Assembly (NCBI GenBank): GCA_024704765.1
Contig: JAKMXF010000188.1
Span: forward strand, 491,015 to 555,014
Source: Oopsacas minuta
Lineage: Eukaryota; Porifera; Hexactinellida; Lyssacinosida; Leucopsacidae
Length of the DNA: 64,000 bases
Reading direction: 5' to 3'
In this document: piece by piece, positions 41,001 through 51,866 of the stretch
Numbering within the stretch: position 1 is the first letter of the stretch
How the letters are laid out: every line of letters begins with the position of its first letter
Translations under genes and position numbers: made by a program
Notes under the pieces: generated by a model
What the model was told of the DNA's origin: nothing
Seen by the model: only the letters and a program-made list of their open reading frames with translations
Database searches by the model: none

Positions 41001-44000
41001 TATTGAAGAAGTATCCTTTGCTTATGGAATCCAAAAATGTTTGATACAGAAACGTGTTGAAATGCAATCTGTATTATTTGATTTACATGAAAGAAGCAAA
41101 CTACTCCGATTGATTGAAGGTTCTCAAAATTCTGATTACACTTCAATTAAACAGAATTTATCTTTACTGAATTCTAATTGGGATAAAATTGAAGTACTCA
41201 TTGAGGCTCAGGAGAATATAATTAATGGACAGATAGAAGTAATGAAAGATAGAACTAAGATGAAACAACATCAAATAACTATGAAAATCAGTAAATTTAG
41301 CGAAAAATGGTCAGTAGCTAGGTCAGACATAGCAGAAAATGTTCTTCAGTCTTCACTTGAAATAGAGGCAGAGGAACAATTCCAGTATCTTGCTGATTTT
41401 AATACTGAATTTAAAGAGATTTCCCAGTGTGTTGAAGAAATTGCGAATGAATGTGAATATCTCTCTATTTCCAAGCCTCAATTTCCAATTTTACAAGAGT
41501 TACAAGTTGATTATTGTAATTTTGAAACTGTCTGGAAACTATGGCATGAATTTATCATTGAATTACAAACTATAAGTTCTGAATTATGGTTGAATTACCG
41601 TTCTAAGTGTATTATATTTGGAACCTTTCTTAAGTCATGGGACGAAAAATGTAGAAAACATTTGCCAATCGATAAATACAGTATTCTAACAGCATTGATC
41701 TCTAAAATCTCTTCGTACTCAAAAATTCTCCCAGTATTCCATATTTTAAAAGGTGATAGTTACACACCTGAACACTGGTGTGAAATGTTTTGCATTATTG
41801 GTATACCAAAACATTTCACCTTCGAGAATATTGCTTTCCGTGAGTTTCTTACTGTTATTCCTGCAATCATCCAAAACGAACAAATAATAATAGATTTAAA
41901 TGTTAAAGCACTTGGTGAAGTCTCCATTAGGAATGCTATAAATGAGGTCGAATTATGGAGTGTTTCAGTGTCATTTTCACTATCTCCATATCTGCGAGCA
42001 ACTAACGAAGATATTACTATTTTAACCGATTTGAAGGAAACTGTTAATGAGGTTTCAGAGAATCTTTGTTTACTTCAATCTATTAAAGATTCAAAATATT
42101 TCAATATTTTTAAAGAAAGATCAATGATATGGGAAGATAAATTATTGAATATTGATTTGTATATTCAGAGGCTTATCGAAATACAGCGTAAGTGGTTGTA
42201 TTTAGAACCAATCTTTGGGAATGAATCATTTCCCAGAGAAAGGGACCGATTCAGACAGGTAGATAAATCATTCTGTTCAATTTTGGCTGGGATTAATAAG
42301 AGCCCTCTTTTATTTTCTTTACTCAAAGTGCAAGGATTACTCATCACCCTAGATGGATGCTTGGATCAACTTAATAGATGCCAAAAAGCTATGCTTGAAT
42401 ATATTGAGGAAAAGAGGAACTCTTTCCCTAGGTTTTTTTTTATTGGCGATGAAGACCTTCTTGAAATACTCGGTCAAACAAACAATTTTCAACTTATTCA
42501 AAACATTTTGCCAAAATTATTTGCTGGTATTAATACTGTCTCAATTATTGGTGATAATCCAAAATGTATCGAATCTATGAATAGCTTTTGTGGAGAAGTT
42601 GTATTTCTGTGCCATAACATTCAAATTTCTACTACTTTGGAAGTGTGGTTGACTCAGTTAACCAATGAAATGAACATTACCCTCTCAAATTCATTGTATA
42701 ATTGCTTAAGTTCAACTTATACTTGTACTAATTCAATTAATGATTCAATCTCTTCCCAAGTTCTCACATTATCAGAATTGATTCATTTTACTGATAGATG
42801 TGAGCAAGCTATTCCTCGTGGCGAGCTTTCGAAGGTTTTAACAGAACTAGAGTCTCAGCTGAAATATTTCGCAGAAAATAAATTCAATCCGAGAGAAAAT
42901 AGCTCCTTTAAAGTTCTAGAAATAAAACGGAAATCTCTAGTAATGGATAGCATACGTTGTATCGATATACTCAAATACCTACAAGTAGATCCTCTATGTA
43001 GCTCGATAAATGATTGGAAATGGAAAAAACAACTTCGCTATTATTTTTTTGATCAAACTCCTGAATGTAACATTTGTATGGTCGATGCTAGTTTCTCATA
43101 TTCCTTCGAATACTTAGGAGATCCTCAAAGGCTAGTACATACCAATCTAACAGATAAATGCTTCTTGACTTTGACACAAGGGATATGGCTTGGAATGGGG
43201 GGAAATCCCTACGGCCCAGCAGGGACAGGCAAAACAGAGTCAGTTAAGGCTTTAGGTGCTCTCCTAGGTAGACAGGTTTTGGTATTCAATTGTGATGAAG
43301 CAATTGATGTCAAGAGTATGAGTAGGATATTTATTGGAATTGTTAAGTGTGGTGCTTGGGGTTGTTTTGATGAGTTTAATCGCCTTAAAGAGACAGTATT
43401 ATCTGCACTTTCATTGCAGATTCATATTATTCAAGTAGCTATACAAGAAAAATCAACTTCAATACTACTTCTAGATGTCCAGGTTGAGTTAAATCCAAAT
43501 TCTGGAATATTTATTACACTTAATCCAGCAAGCAAAGGATATTGTGGTAGACAGAACCTACCTGATAATCTCAAACGTCTATTTCTTCCAATTGCCATGT
43601 CTAGACCGGACAATGATCGTATTGCAGAAGTTCTACTCTATTCAGAAGGCTTTGTCAATTCAAAGATATTAGCTACTAAGCTAGTTGGATTATTTAGTTT
43701 AGCGAAAGAGCTCCTCTCTTATCAAAATCATTATGATTGGGGACTAAGATCATTGAAAACTGTTTTGGAAGGGGCTGGAACGCTTTTGGAAAATGCGAGA
43801 ATACAATTTAGTGAGAATTTACATAATCACACGGCCGCTATGGAATTTCAGTTTATTATCCAATCTGTGAGGTATAATACTCTATCCAAGCTAACTCATT
43901 CTGATTGTCGTAGATTTAATGCACTAATTAGAGATTTCTTTCCAGGTATTGATATTGAGGATGTTCTTCACCAAGAATTAACTGCTAATCTTGAGAAATA

Positions 44001-47000
44001 TATTTTAGATAACGGTTTTTCTCCACTACCCAATCAAATTCAGAAATGTATTGAATTGTATCAGCAATTACAGCGTAAAATGGGCATATTGCTTATTGGA
44101 CCAAGTGGTTCAGGCAAAAGCTTTATTTGGAAAGCTCTTAAAGGTACATTGAATATGAAATCACAAAATATTATTTCTTATTGTGTCAATCCAAAGGCAG
44201 TAAGCCATTCATGTCTATTTGGTTCTTTGGATAACTATACTCGCGAATGGACTGACGGGATCATACCTCTTTATTCTCGAAAAATTGTTAAGGAACCTAT
44301 TGGTATTCATTCTTGGTTAGTATGTGATGGTGATATTGATACTGTATGGATAGAATCACTTAATTCAGTTCTAGACGATAATCGGCTATTAACTATGCAA
44401 TCTGGTGAGAGAATTCAATTCGGTCCAAATGTTAACTTTATCTTCGAAAGTCATAACCTTAATTCAGCTTCTCCTGCCACAATATCAAGGTTGGGAATGA
44501 TATTTCTTCGAAAAGAAGAAATAGATTATAGAGCTATTACCACTTCTTGGTTAGAACTTCATATTTCTCGATTCACAAAATCGCTACAAACTCTGATATT
44601 GAATTGTATTGAACAATATTTTTATTCTTGCCTAGACATTGTAATACATTCAGGGAATCTAGTTATTGAATGTAGCCAAGTTGGTCTTTTATATAATGGT
44701 TTATCACATGTTTTGTTAGTCAAAAGTAAGGAAGATTTCGCAATTGCTATGATTCGAGGATTCGGATCAAATTTGCATATTACGGCACGAACTCAATTTG
44801 CACGGGAAGTAATGGCGATGATGAATTTTTCTCTTCCAAATCCCGGTGAACCTTGTAATGTGTATTATGATTTAGATACATTTACTTTCAGATCTTATCA
44901 ATTTGATATTTCTCATAATCCTGAAATTGTATTTGCTGATGTGGAGTATAGTACAAATCCCATCTCTCCACTTATTCTCACTTCTCAGGTTCAAATGAAT
45001 ATAGATCTATTTCAAATATGGTTGAAATCAGATTATAATCCTAACTTTATTCTAGCAGGGCCTGATGGTTGTGGCAAAGAGGCACTATTACTTCATTGTA
45101 TTGGCACACTTTACTCAACAAAATTATTGTGTATCCATTGTAATTCAAATACTACACCCAATGAAATGAAAATAAAGTTATTTGATATGTGTATCTCTTA
45201 TACGTCTAATAGCGGAAGAGTATTACGTCCTAAAGATTGTGAAAGATTAATTGTTCTTATTAAAAGTATTAACTTACCTAAGCCAGACAAATGGGGTAGT
45301 GTACAGTTTATTTCATTTCTTCAACAAATGTCTACTTATAGTGGTTTTTATGATTCAAATTTTGAATGGATCACTGTAGAGAATATCCAAATCATTGCAA
45401 CATTATGTCCCGCTGAAAGATTTGGTCGTTATTCTGTTACAACACGCCTTACATCTATTTTCAGGATTTGCTATATTTCATATCTAGATCTGAAGAACTT
45501 GCATAGTATTTGTCAAAATTTGTTGGTTCCTATCCTAAAGACAAATATCCGTGAGCATTCAAATGAAAGTAGCATTTGCACTCGTATTACTATGTCACAA
45601 ATAGGAACATTAACTAGTTCCATGTTACATCTATACGAAAAATCTTGCAAGATTAATCAATCTCTATCGATAGTCTTTACTCCTAGACATCTAACCGAAT
45701 GGATGTATCAGTTCCAGCGTTATCTCTGCTCGAGTGAAAATGTTCCAACTATTGATGACGTTCTTCGTATTTGGATTTATGAGGCTAATAGAGTTTTTTG
45801 CGACAGGCTTTCTACTAGTGATTCCCGTGAAGAATTCAAGCGTATTTTAAATGAAATATTATCAAATGACTGGAACACAAATTTGAAATCATTGACCTCT
45901 TCACAAGAACTGTATTATATTTCCCCTTCTATAATTGAACCATTCTCTTTTCTAGGTTGTACGTTTACACGTCTTGTTCGTACTGATGAAAATGCATTAC
46001 ATGATATATTTAGCTCGATTGTATTGAACTATGGAAATGAGGTAGAAAATTTGGATGTATACATATTTCATGAAGTACTTTTACACTTTGCTCAGATTGA
46101 TCGTGTGATCAGCACACTAAGCGGTTCTCTTTTGCTTTGCGGAAAAAGTGGAGTTGGCCGACACTTAGCTCTAAAACTTGTTGCATTTTATCACAAGATT
46201 GAAATAATATCTCCACTTATTGGAAAAAGGTTCGGACTCAAGCAGTTTACGCAACTTTTGAAATCTGTTTTGTTAAAATGTGGCGTAGAAGATAAACAAG
46301 TTATATTTTCTATTGAAGATTATCAAATTTTAGATTCTCGATTCATGGACATTATTAATAGCCTACTTATCTCTTCTGAAGTTCCAGGTCTTTTTAGAAG
46401 AGATGAATTGACTTCTATTATCTCTTCAATACAAGAACAAGCATTAGAAGAAGGTTACATGGGGAACTTACAATCTTATTTTTACAAAAGAATAAAGCAA
46501 AATCTTCATATTGTACTTATTATTGATATATCTTCACATCGCTTTCCTTCAATCTTTGATGGAAATCCTGCTCTGTCTTCCAATTGCTCTTTGATCATTA
46601 TGGAGGATTGGTCTCCAGAATCAATCTGTTTGATCCCAAAACTGTGTTTTAAATCAATGAATTTGGATACAATAAACTCTCTTTCAATCTCATCATGGTG
46701 TGTAGATATCTTTTCATCAGTCAATACTTATTCACCTACTCCTAGAAGGTTTTTAGCTTTTCTTCATTTATTTTCAAAATTATACACCAAGGAATTGCAT
46801 TCTAATACGCATCAAATGACCAGATTGCTTGCAGGGTTACAGAAGATTAATGAAGCGTCTCAAAACGTCGAAATACTAAAATTGCATGCTGCACAGCAGG
46901 AGGTTCTTCTTTCTGAAAAGCAAAAAGAGGCATCTTCTGCTCTTCAGCTTGTTACAAACTCTATGGAGCAAGCCTCCTTACAGAAAATTGAAATGGAAGC

Positions 47001-50000
47001 ACTATCTCGAAATCAAGCTGAAGAACGTCGTCTATTAGAAGTTCGAAAACATTCTATTGAATTAGAACTTTCTGAAATAATGCCTCTGGTTCAACAAAGT
47101 AAAAGTGCTATTTCGGCATTAAATCCAGAATCTATACGCGAGATTAGAACTCTCCGCGCTCCGCCAGAGGTTATCAGAGATATTTTGGAAGGTGTACTTC
47201 GGCTAATGGGTATTTATGATACTTCCTGGAATAGTATGAAAGCATTTCTATCCAAAAGAGGAATAAAGGAGGATATTTGTCAATTAGATGTCAGAAATAT
47301 CTCTCACGAAATTCGCAATGGGGTTGAAGAGTTTATTAATAGTAGAAAGAAATCTTTCGAACCAAATATAGCTAAACGTGCTAGTGTTGCAGCTGCTCCT
47401 TTGGCTAGTTGGGTGATATCCACTTTAAAATATTCTCAGGTCTTGGAATCAATTAAACCTTTAGAAGATAAACAGAATAAATTGTCGAAAAACCTACTCA
47501 TTTCTGAAAAGAAAATAGAAAAACTTTCAATTGGATTATCAAATATTGATAAGGAGATTGCGCAATTAAAGACAAACTTTGAACAATATACTGAAGATGC
47601 AGCGAAACTAAAGCTTGATGTTTGTGCCACACAAACAATACTCAATACTAGTGAAAATCTAGTGAACAAACTTGACAATGAGAAAATCCGATGGACGATT
47701 CAACAAGACCTTTTACAAACCAAAAATTCAAACTTACTATCTCGGTGTTTACTCGCATCTTCATACATTTCATTCTTGGGATCTACTAATGAGACTGAGA
47801 GGGAAACTAAATCTTCTGAATGGAAGCTTGCCATCGATTATCAAGAGGATTTTAATATCACTACATTCCTTTCTAATGAGAATGAACATCTTTTTTGGCG
47901 GTATCAAGGGCTTCCAACTGATAATTTATCAGTTTGTAACGCGATAATACTTAAGAATACATTATTTTGTCCATACTTAATAGACCCCAGTCATAAAGCA
48001 TTCGGATGGCTTCGGGAGCATTTATCTGGAGAAAGGTTGGAAATTGTTAATTTCAACGATGATAAATTTACTACTATGTTAGAATTATCTGTTAGATTTG
48101 GAAAACGAATTATTATTCTTGACGTTGATGATATTGAACCTATATTATATCCTTTGATAAGACGAGAAATATATTTTAAAGGATCAAGTTCATTCGTATA
48201 TATTGGAGAGAAACAAGTTGACTTTAACAATGATTTTAAAATGTACTTAATCACCAGAAATCCAAACCCCAACATAAACGTCGATATACAATCCTGCCTA
48301 TCGATTATAAACTTTTCGTTTACTATCGCTGGACTCACTTCTCAATTATTGACTATAATAATATTGACAGAAAAACCAGAATTAGAAGTACAGAAGACGA
48401 ATATTCTTTCAAAGGAAGAAAAGTTGAGATGCGAGATTCTTTCATTAGAGGAAATTCTATTGAACGATTTAGCCTCATCAGAGGGGAATATACTGGAGAA
48501 TTCTAATTTATTGGCTTCATTGAATGAAACGAAAGAAAAAAGTACTAACATTTCCACTGCACTAATTGATAGCAAAGTTTTGCAAGATAATATTGACATT
48601 GAAAGAGATTACTTTTTACCACTTGCTCGTAAAGGCTCGCAGATATATGTAATCCTAGAAAATATGTCCCAAATTAACCATATGTATCGTTACAGTTTAG
48701 AATCATTTATCTCCCTCTTCAAACTGGCATTAGGATCTCAACAAGATAATCATAATCCGGACGCTAAATTATTTATCTATAGTGCCAATTTACAATCAAT
48801 TGTTTATGATTCGGTTTCACTTTCAGTATTTAAGAGAGACCTACTTACATTTGCATTACACTTTGTCCATGGGTTACACGAAAACTTATTCAACATAGGT
48901 GAGTGGGAATATTTTTGCGGAATATTTTCCTCTTACACAACTAATCAGGATATCTCCAGCGAGCTGAATTCAGAATATTATAATCAGAACATACCTTCAT
49001 GGTGTGGTTCAGATTGTGAAACTGCGATTAATAGGTTAAAATCTACATTTCCTTCTCTATACTCACTACTTGACTTACATAATGAAACGCTATGGTTAGA
49101 ATTTGCTCGTAGTACACAATGTGAACATCTCATTCCAGCCACTGTTATCAACCGTTTAACAGCATTTCAGAAATTGATAATAATACAATCTCTTCGCCCT
49201 GATTGCCTCAAGGCAGCAATAGAGGCTTTTTGTGGGAAAGTTCTGGGGTCTTCAAATATATGCTCACCTTCTCTTAATCTTAGGAAGATAATAACGGAAT
49301 CTGTTTCTAGTAATCCTATTCTTATTATGGTTTCTCCTGGTGCAGACCCTTCCCAAGAGTTGCAAGATATTGCAAGTGAGACAATAGGTCAGGAAAACTA
49401 TATTGAAATACCTATTGGCGAAGGGCAGGAAGATTATGTAATCCAAAGGTTGAAAGAATGCTCTGTTGTTGAGTGCTGGCTTTGTTTAAAGAATTTGCAC
49501 ATGGTAATTGACTTTGTACCAAATATTGAGAGATGTTACCGTCATTTAGAGAAACACAAGAATTTTCGGTTAATTTTGACTTCTGAACAACACAAATCAT
49601 TCTGTATAAACTTATTGAACATAAGTTTGAAAATATCTTACGAGATTCCTTTAGGTGTGAAAAATAATATGATTAGGACATATCAGCACTGGAGTTCTGA
49701 GTATATTTCTCAGGGCAATAACCCAAAGAGATCGAAATTGCTTTTCGCTCTTACATGGTTTCATGTAGTTCTTCAAGAACGTTGTAATTTTATTCCTCAA
49801 GGTTGGTCCCAGTTTTACGATTTCTCATTGTCTGATCTTCGAGCCGCAGCAAAATTTGTTGATAAAATTTGTATTTCGAGGACTCCAGAATTTTGTGGCA
49901 CTCAGTGGTGGGAATTCATTCATGGGATTTTAGAGAATGCAATTTTTGGCGGTAGAATTGACAATACAATGGATATGAGGATTTACACTTCGTTTCTTAA

Positions 50001-51063
50001 TGAATTTTTCAATGATAGAATGTTTTCCAAAACTCATTCATTTGGCCCTTTCAAATCAATTGCTTACTCGTCTGATAAAAATGATTATTTTAAGTCAATT
50101 TTATGCTTATCAAGCGAAAAAAATCCTTCTTTTCTTGGCTTACAAACAAATATTGATAGAGAGGTACAAAAGCTTGAATGCCATCATGTTTTATCGCAAT
50201 TAAAGCTTCTTATAATTGCTGATATGAAATTTGATCAGTTTGATCGCGGTAGATGGAAGACTGAATTAAGTGGGATATTTCTCCTTTGGAAAGATCTTAA
50301 TAAAGAATGTAATCTCATCACCCAACAATTATTTGATAATGAATCAAACTCCGAATTCTCTCCCCTTTTAGATTTCTTACACTTCGAATGCAATACTGCA
50401 CTAATGCTAATTCAAACCATTCACTTAACTTTGACCTCGATTAAGAAAGTATTAAGTGGCACATGTCTTATATCACAAAATGTATATAATATTTCTATTT
50501 CTTTAATGAAACATACAGTGCCTTCTTCGTGGAGTGAAAAATGGGATGGACCAAACGATCCTCTCCAGTATTTGAAAATTATCGTGAGGAAAACATTAGC
50601 AATAAATTGTTGGATAAAGAATCTAGAATCTGGTATTTTTTTCGATTCTTTGCTTAATTTATCTGACATACTTTCACCCAGTTCTTTTCTTTACGTCTTC
50701 CGTCAACATACCTCTCGTGTTTCACATCTTTCCATTGATGACCTCACTTTCACTTGTAGGTGGAGTAGTCGTGGGAAATCGGATGTTTCACTTCATATTA
50801 CAGGATTGCACATAGAGGGTTGCATTTTCGACGGTAAACAGATCACTCCAACGAAATTTGATTCGCCCAGCAGTTCAACCATTCCTTCATGTTACTTTGC
50901 TTGGGAACTTTGTCCTCAAATAGAGCAATCAAGTAATCATTGTGTAATTTTACCTCTCTACTCTTCAAAAAGGAGGGAATATGTCATAGCACAAATTTCA
51001 TTACCTTGTAGTGAAACTCCAGATGTTTGGATTCAAGCAGGAGCAGCAATATATATTCAATAA
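38059..51063 (+). CDS. DYNC2H1: Cytoplasmic dynein-2 heavy chain, one uninterrupted 13-kb ORF
   Basis: A 4334-residue motor protein, the usual length for DYNC2H1, which drives retrograde intraflagellar transport in cilia. The N-terminus ('MADHRKQILLSSIQQYFG', 'FLDDANTSLLL') and C-terminus ('PDVWIQAGAAIYIQ') both match family ends, so the gene is complete. The TTG two codons upstream is not the start. The linker lies at about 1100-1690. AAA1 has Walker A GPAGTGKTE at 1719, then 'VFNCDEAIDVKSM' and 'GAWGCFDEFNRL', the dynein-2 signature. AAA2 GPSGSGKS is near 2014, AAA3 GPDGCGKE near 2334 and AAA4 GKSGVGRH near 2694; AAA3 and AAA4 are degenerate, as often seen in dynein-2. The coiled-coil stalk and microtubule-binding tip fall at about 2920-3215, AAA5-6 and the C-terminal domain after that. 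There are no introns, stops or frameshifts. Codons appear more A/T-ending than in the Roco and helicase genes. Confidence 0.95.
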   Translation: MADHRKQILLSSIQQYFGDQFGKSHFVDISESSQLNSFLDDANTSLLLIQYCNNTGACTFEAFNYLDTSVIFDRLLVFIKPEPMVLSLENMRSQFLMCSLLDSPIDFLNQIIQKFYLPSFFQPHHGQDSIHPNLLYLLSQIESHLSSSVRHEIHYTGTSVEGNASTLEESKEFLSQIHSPFDEQQHWVNISKETTSHELRDRAHFIQRTLSPVVKEFSSFPYVLLPEILDCLDSIFISFDEIWTNIDIQPPYPEIRMSKLIQVCTSSLLCVFSQRFSILGVWFSETPIIKQSLFIMREICTKWLENCVLYTGHIWRKFLQHPWQGPVLSNDSVDLFVSRIDELTKYRNIYEQTQEMLTIDECEASELFSVFDSFSGLSPLQLNPLTDTLWMNAVYQFNLRMRPSETIVAEKIIQKVRQIQSFPMHVLREFDFYHEILQLPIVKVQLSNERESLLSLLIHYINNLTQLFEGNKLLDSNQHHVYPLYSKNSHCIISSLLFLAQTSSEIQFLLQACPKHLQDLANFHSFMNNLTQLKERVFSLQSEQFESWCRDILNMIDEIQSPFVINFNVNSLVEFDSIDGHLIVFYHDKLIQLLREVRNISALGFVIPSNILRISSVAEKYFQIGIILKQIAQFYNTIHNQIIPSQQPLLISSSVKLDALLRNSNIEGINVRHDKKMQVDWESPVEIYDYVSKLQKFVEAFSLENRRLRCSHFLLIVFVENLYGLNLLEHHSKWKHSLSEIRELIHRVQLENGYDNSHMHAWHFHWDFQLFKVLEYWYTHCLQHLHDLLPDIKIDLVVRNDSLMFRPPLEEVRSRYLREIRHFLCIPRTFRGVTTPEKNPGKLYSQIIEHNSTYFLNIYKLGENLMIRLRRVLSIYEPWVVFASGLFNNVQEEYCRTVHSFENCFKLLKVKGYEASNLPNSIRIECISISAIQAKSSIDAMFHHLFDLSLMSLKDSLKDRYNTVNTFISDAELKLNVKPQNIEEVSFAYGIQKCLIQKRVEMQSVLFDLHERSKLLRLIEGSQNSDYTSIKQNLSLLNSNWDKIEVLIEAQENIINGQIEVMKDRTKMKQHQITMKISKFSEKWSVARSDIAENVLQSSLEIEAEEQFQYLADFNTEFKEISQCVEEIANECEYLSISKPQFPILQELQVDYCNFETVWKLWHEFIIELQTISSELWLNYRSKCIIFGTFLKSWDEKCRKHLPIDKYSILTALISKISSYSKILPVFHILKGDSYTPEHWCEMFCIIGIPKHFTFENIAFREFLTVIPAIIQNEQIIIDLNVKALGEVSIRNAINEVELWSVSVSFSLSPYLRATNEDITILTDLKETVNEVSENLCLLQSIKDSKYFNIFKERSMIWEDKLLNIDLYIQRLIEIQRKWLYLEPIFGNESFPRERDRFRQVDKSFCSILAGINKSPLLFSLLKVQGLLITLDGCLDQLNRCQKAMLEYIEEKRNSFPRFFFIGDEDLLEILGQTNNFQLIQNILPKLFAGINTVSIIGDNPKCIESMNSFCGEVVFLCHNIQISTTLEVWLTQLTNEMNITLSNSLYNCLSSTYTCTNSINDSISSQVLTLSELIHFTDRCEQAIPRGELSKVLTELESQLKYFAENKFNPRENSSFKVLEIKRKSLVMDSIRCIDILKYLQVDPLCSSINDWKWKKQLRYYFFDQTPECNICMVDASFSYSFEYLGDPQRLVHTNLTDKCFLTLTQGIWLGMGGNPYGPAGTGKTESVKALGALLGRQVLVFNCDEAIDVKSMSRIFIGIVKCGAWGCFDEFNRLKETVLSALSLQIHIIQVAIQEKSTSILLLDVQVELNPNSGIFITLNPASKGYCGRQNLPDNLKRLFLPIAMSRPDNDRIAEVLLYSEGFVNSKILATKLVGLFSLAKELLSYQNHYDWGLRSLKTVLEGAGTLLENARIQFSENLHNHTAAMEFQFIIQSVRYNTLSKLTHSDCRRFNALIRDFFPGIDIEDVLHQELTANLEKYILDNGFSPLPNQIQKCIELYQQLQRKMGILLIGPSGSGKSFIWKALKGTLNMKSQNIISYCVNPKAVSHSCLFGSLDNYTREWTDGIIPLYSRKIVKEPIGIHSWLVCDGDIDTVWIESLNSVLDDNRLLTMQSGERIQFGPNVNFIFESHNLNSASPATISRLGMIFLRKEEIDYRAITTSWLELHISRFTKSLQTLILNCIEQYFYSCLDIVIHSGNLVIECSQVGLLYNGLSHVLLVKSKEDFAIAMIRGFGSNLHITARTQFAREVMAMMNFSLPNPGEPCNVYYDLDTFTFRSYQFDISHNPEIVFADVEYSTNPISPLILTSQVQMNIDLFQIWLKSDYNPNFILAGPDGCGKEALLLHCIGTLYSTKLLCIHCNSNTTPNEMKIKLFDMCISYTSNSGRVLRPKDCERLIVLIKSINLPKPDKWGSVQFISFLQQMSTYSGFYDSNFEWITVENIQIIATLCPAERFGRYSVTTRLTSIFRICYISYLDLKNLHSICQNLLVPILKTNIREHSNESSICTRITMSQIGTLTSSMLHLYEKSCKINQSLSIVFTPRHLTEWMYQFQRYLCSSENVPTIDDVLRIWIYEANRVFCDRLSTSDSREEFKRILNEILSNDWNTNLKSLTSSQELYYISPSIIEPFSFLGCTFTRLVRTDENALHDIFSSIVLNYGNEVENLDVYIFHEVLLHFAQIDRVISTLSGSLLLCGKSGVGRHLALKLVAFYHKIEIISPLIGKRFGLKQFTQLLKSVLLKCGVEDKQVIFSIEDYQILDSRFMDIINSLLISSEVPGLFRRDELTSIISSIQEQALEEGYMGNLQSYFYKRIKQNLHIVLIIDISSHRFPSIFDGNPALSSNCSLIIMEDWSPESICLIPKLCFKSMNLDTINSLSISSWCVDIFSSVNTYSPTPRRFLAFLHLFSKLYTKELHSNTHQMTRLLAGLQKINEASQNVEILKLHAAQQEVLLSEKQKEASSALQLVTNSMEQASLQKIEMEALSRNQAEERRLLEVRKHSIELELSEIMPLVQQSKSAISALNPESIREIRTLRAPPEVIRDILEGVLRLMGIYDTSWNSMKAFLSKRGIKEDICQLDVRNISHEIRNGVEEFINSRKKSFEPNIAKRASVAAAPLASWVISTLKYSQVLESIKPLEDKQNKLSKNLLISEKKIEKLSIGLSNIDKEIAQLKTNFEQYTEDAAKLKLDVCATQTILNTSENLVNKLDNEKIRWTIQQDLLQTKNSNLLSRCLLASSYISFLGSTNETERETKSSEWKLAIDYQEDFNITTFLSNENEHLFWRYQGLPTDNLSVCNAIILKNTLFCPYLIDPSHKAFGWLREHLSGERLEIVNFNDDKFTTMLELSVRFGKRIIILDVDDIEPILYPLIRREIYFKGSSSFVYIGEKQVDFNNDFKMYLITRNPNPNINVDIQSCLSIINFSFTIAGLTSQLLTIIILTEKPELEVQKTNILSKEEKLRCEILSLEEILLNDLASSEGNILENSNLLASLNETKEKSTNISTALIDSKVLQDNIDIERDYFLPLARKGSQIYVILENMSQINHMYRYSLESFISLFKLALGSQQDNHNPDAKLFIYSANLQSIVYDSVSLSVFKRDLLTFALHFVHGLHENLFNIGEWEYFCGIFSSYTTNQDISSELNSEYYNQNIPSWCGSDCETAINRLKSTFPSLYSLLDLHNETLWLEFARSTQCEHLIPATVINRLTAFQKLIIIQSLRPDCLKAAIEAFCGKVLGSSNICSPSLNLRKIITESVSSNPILIMVSPGADPSQELQDIASETIGQENYIEIPIGEGQEDYVIQRLKECSVVECWLCLKNLHMVIDFVPNIERCYRHLEKHKNFRLILTSEQHKSFCINLLNISLKISYEIPLGVKNNMIRTYQHWSSEYISQGNNPKRSKLLFALTWFHVVLQERCNFIPQGWSQFYDFSLSDLRAAAKFVDKICISRTPEFCGTQWWEFIHGILENAIFGGRIDNTMDMRIYTSFLNEFFNDRMFSKTHSFGPFKSIAYSSDKNDYFKSILCLSSEKNPSFLGLQTNIDREVQKLECHHVLSQLKLLIIADMKFDQFDRGRWKTELSGIFLLWKDLNKECNLITQQLFDNESNSEFSPLLDFLHFECNTALMLIQTIHLTLTSIKKVLSGTCLISQNVYNISISLMKHTVPSSWSEKWDGPNDPLQYLKIIVRKTLAINCWIKNLESGIFFDSLLNLSDILSPSSFLYVFRQHTSRVSHLSIDDLTFTCRWSSRGKSDVSLHITGLHIEGCIFDGKQITPTKFDSPSSSTIPSCYFAWELCPQIEQSSNHCVILPLYSSKRREYVIAQISLPCSETPDVWIQAGAAIYIQ

Positions 51064-51795
51064 TTTTGCTAGCAGTATTAAATTGAGTCAATGCCCTAAC
51101 TTGAATTGATATATCGAAAGTATTATCATGTATTCCTCACTATTTGACTTATTGAAGGTATTGGATTATACCTTGGGTGTACTATGCGAATGCTGCCGGG
51201 TTTTCTGACCCCATTTTCACTTCACCGGATGTCAACTCTGAGTTGTAGGTTCTTCAGACTCAGATGATAAATATATGATTTTGATTGTTTCAAGTGAAAT
51301 AAATCAATGATTTGAATCAACATACTGTGGAGTATGTGAATTCTCTTTTTGAAACTGGAATGAACAATTTAAGTAAAGAAAATAGAATTATGGGTTACTT
51401 TTATCATATTTAAACAAAATCAAACTCAAATTTAATTCAATTTGATTTGATAACGATTTCTTGCAAATTCAACCTTTTTATCCATCCCTGGTTTATCTTA
51501 GATATTATAGTTCGTAATCCATCTGAGCAAGATGTGTTGGGAACGCCTTGATATTGAATACTATTGGAGAAAATCTGTAAGGATGCAGCATTTACATAAT
51601 AATCGGGACTAAAAAAGTACGTCTTGTTCCTTAATTGAGGTTGTTTTTTTCCATGTCAGGTCTCAAGATTAATCAGGTTATTTACCAGGTCAGGTCAGGT
51701 CAGTTCGAGTGGCTCAAATAATAGGGTCAAGTCACTGATTCTAGAATTCATAAGAAAATTATCTAATTTTGTTTTTGACATATGGAGTGGGTCTT

Positions 51796-51866
51796 TATAA
51801 TTGTCCAGTTCTCTTATTGTCTAATATGAAAAATTAGGCAATAAGAGAACTGGACAATTATGAAGG
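51796..51866. repeat. Hairpin with about 30-bp arms
   Basis: ATAATTGTCCAGTTCTCTTA is followed, after a loop of roughly 10-15 bases, by its reverse complement TAAGAGAACTGGACAATTAT. The two arms are almost perfectly paired over about 30 bp. It may be a small MITE or an RNA hairpin. Confidence 0.85.
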
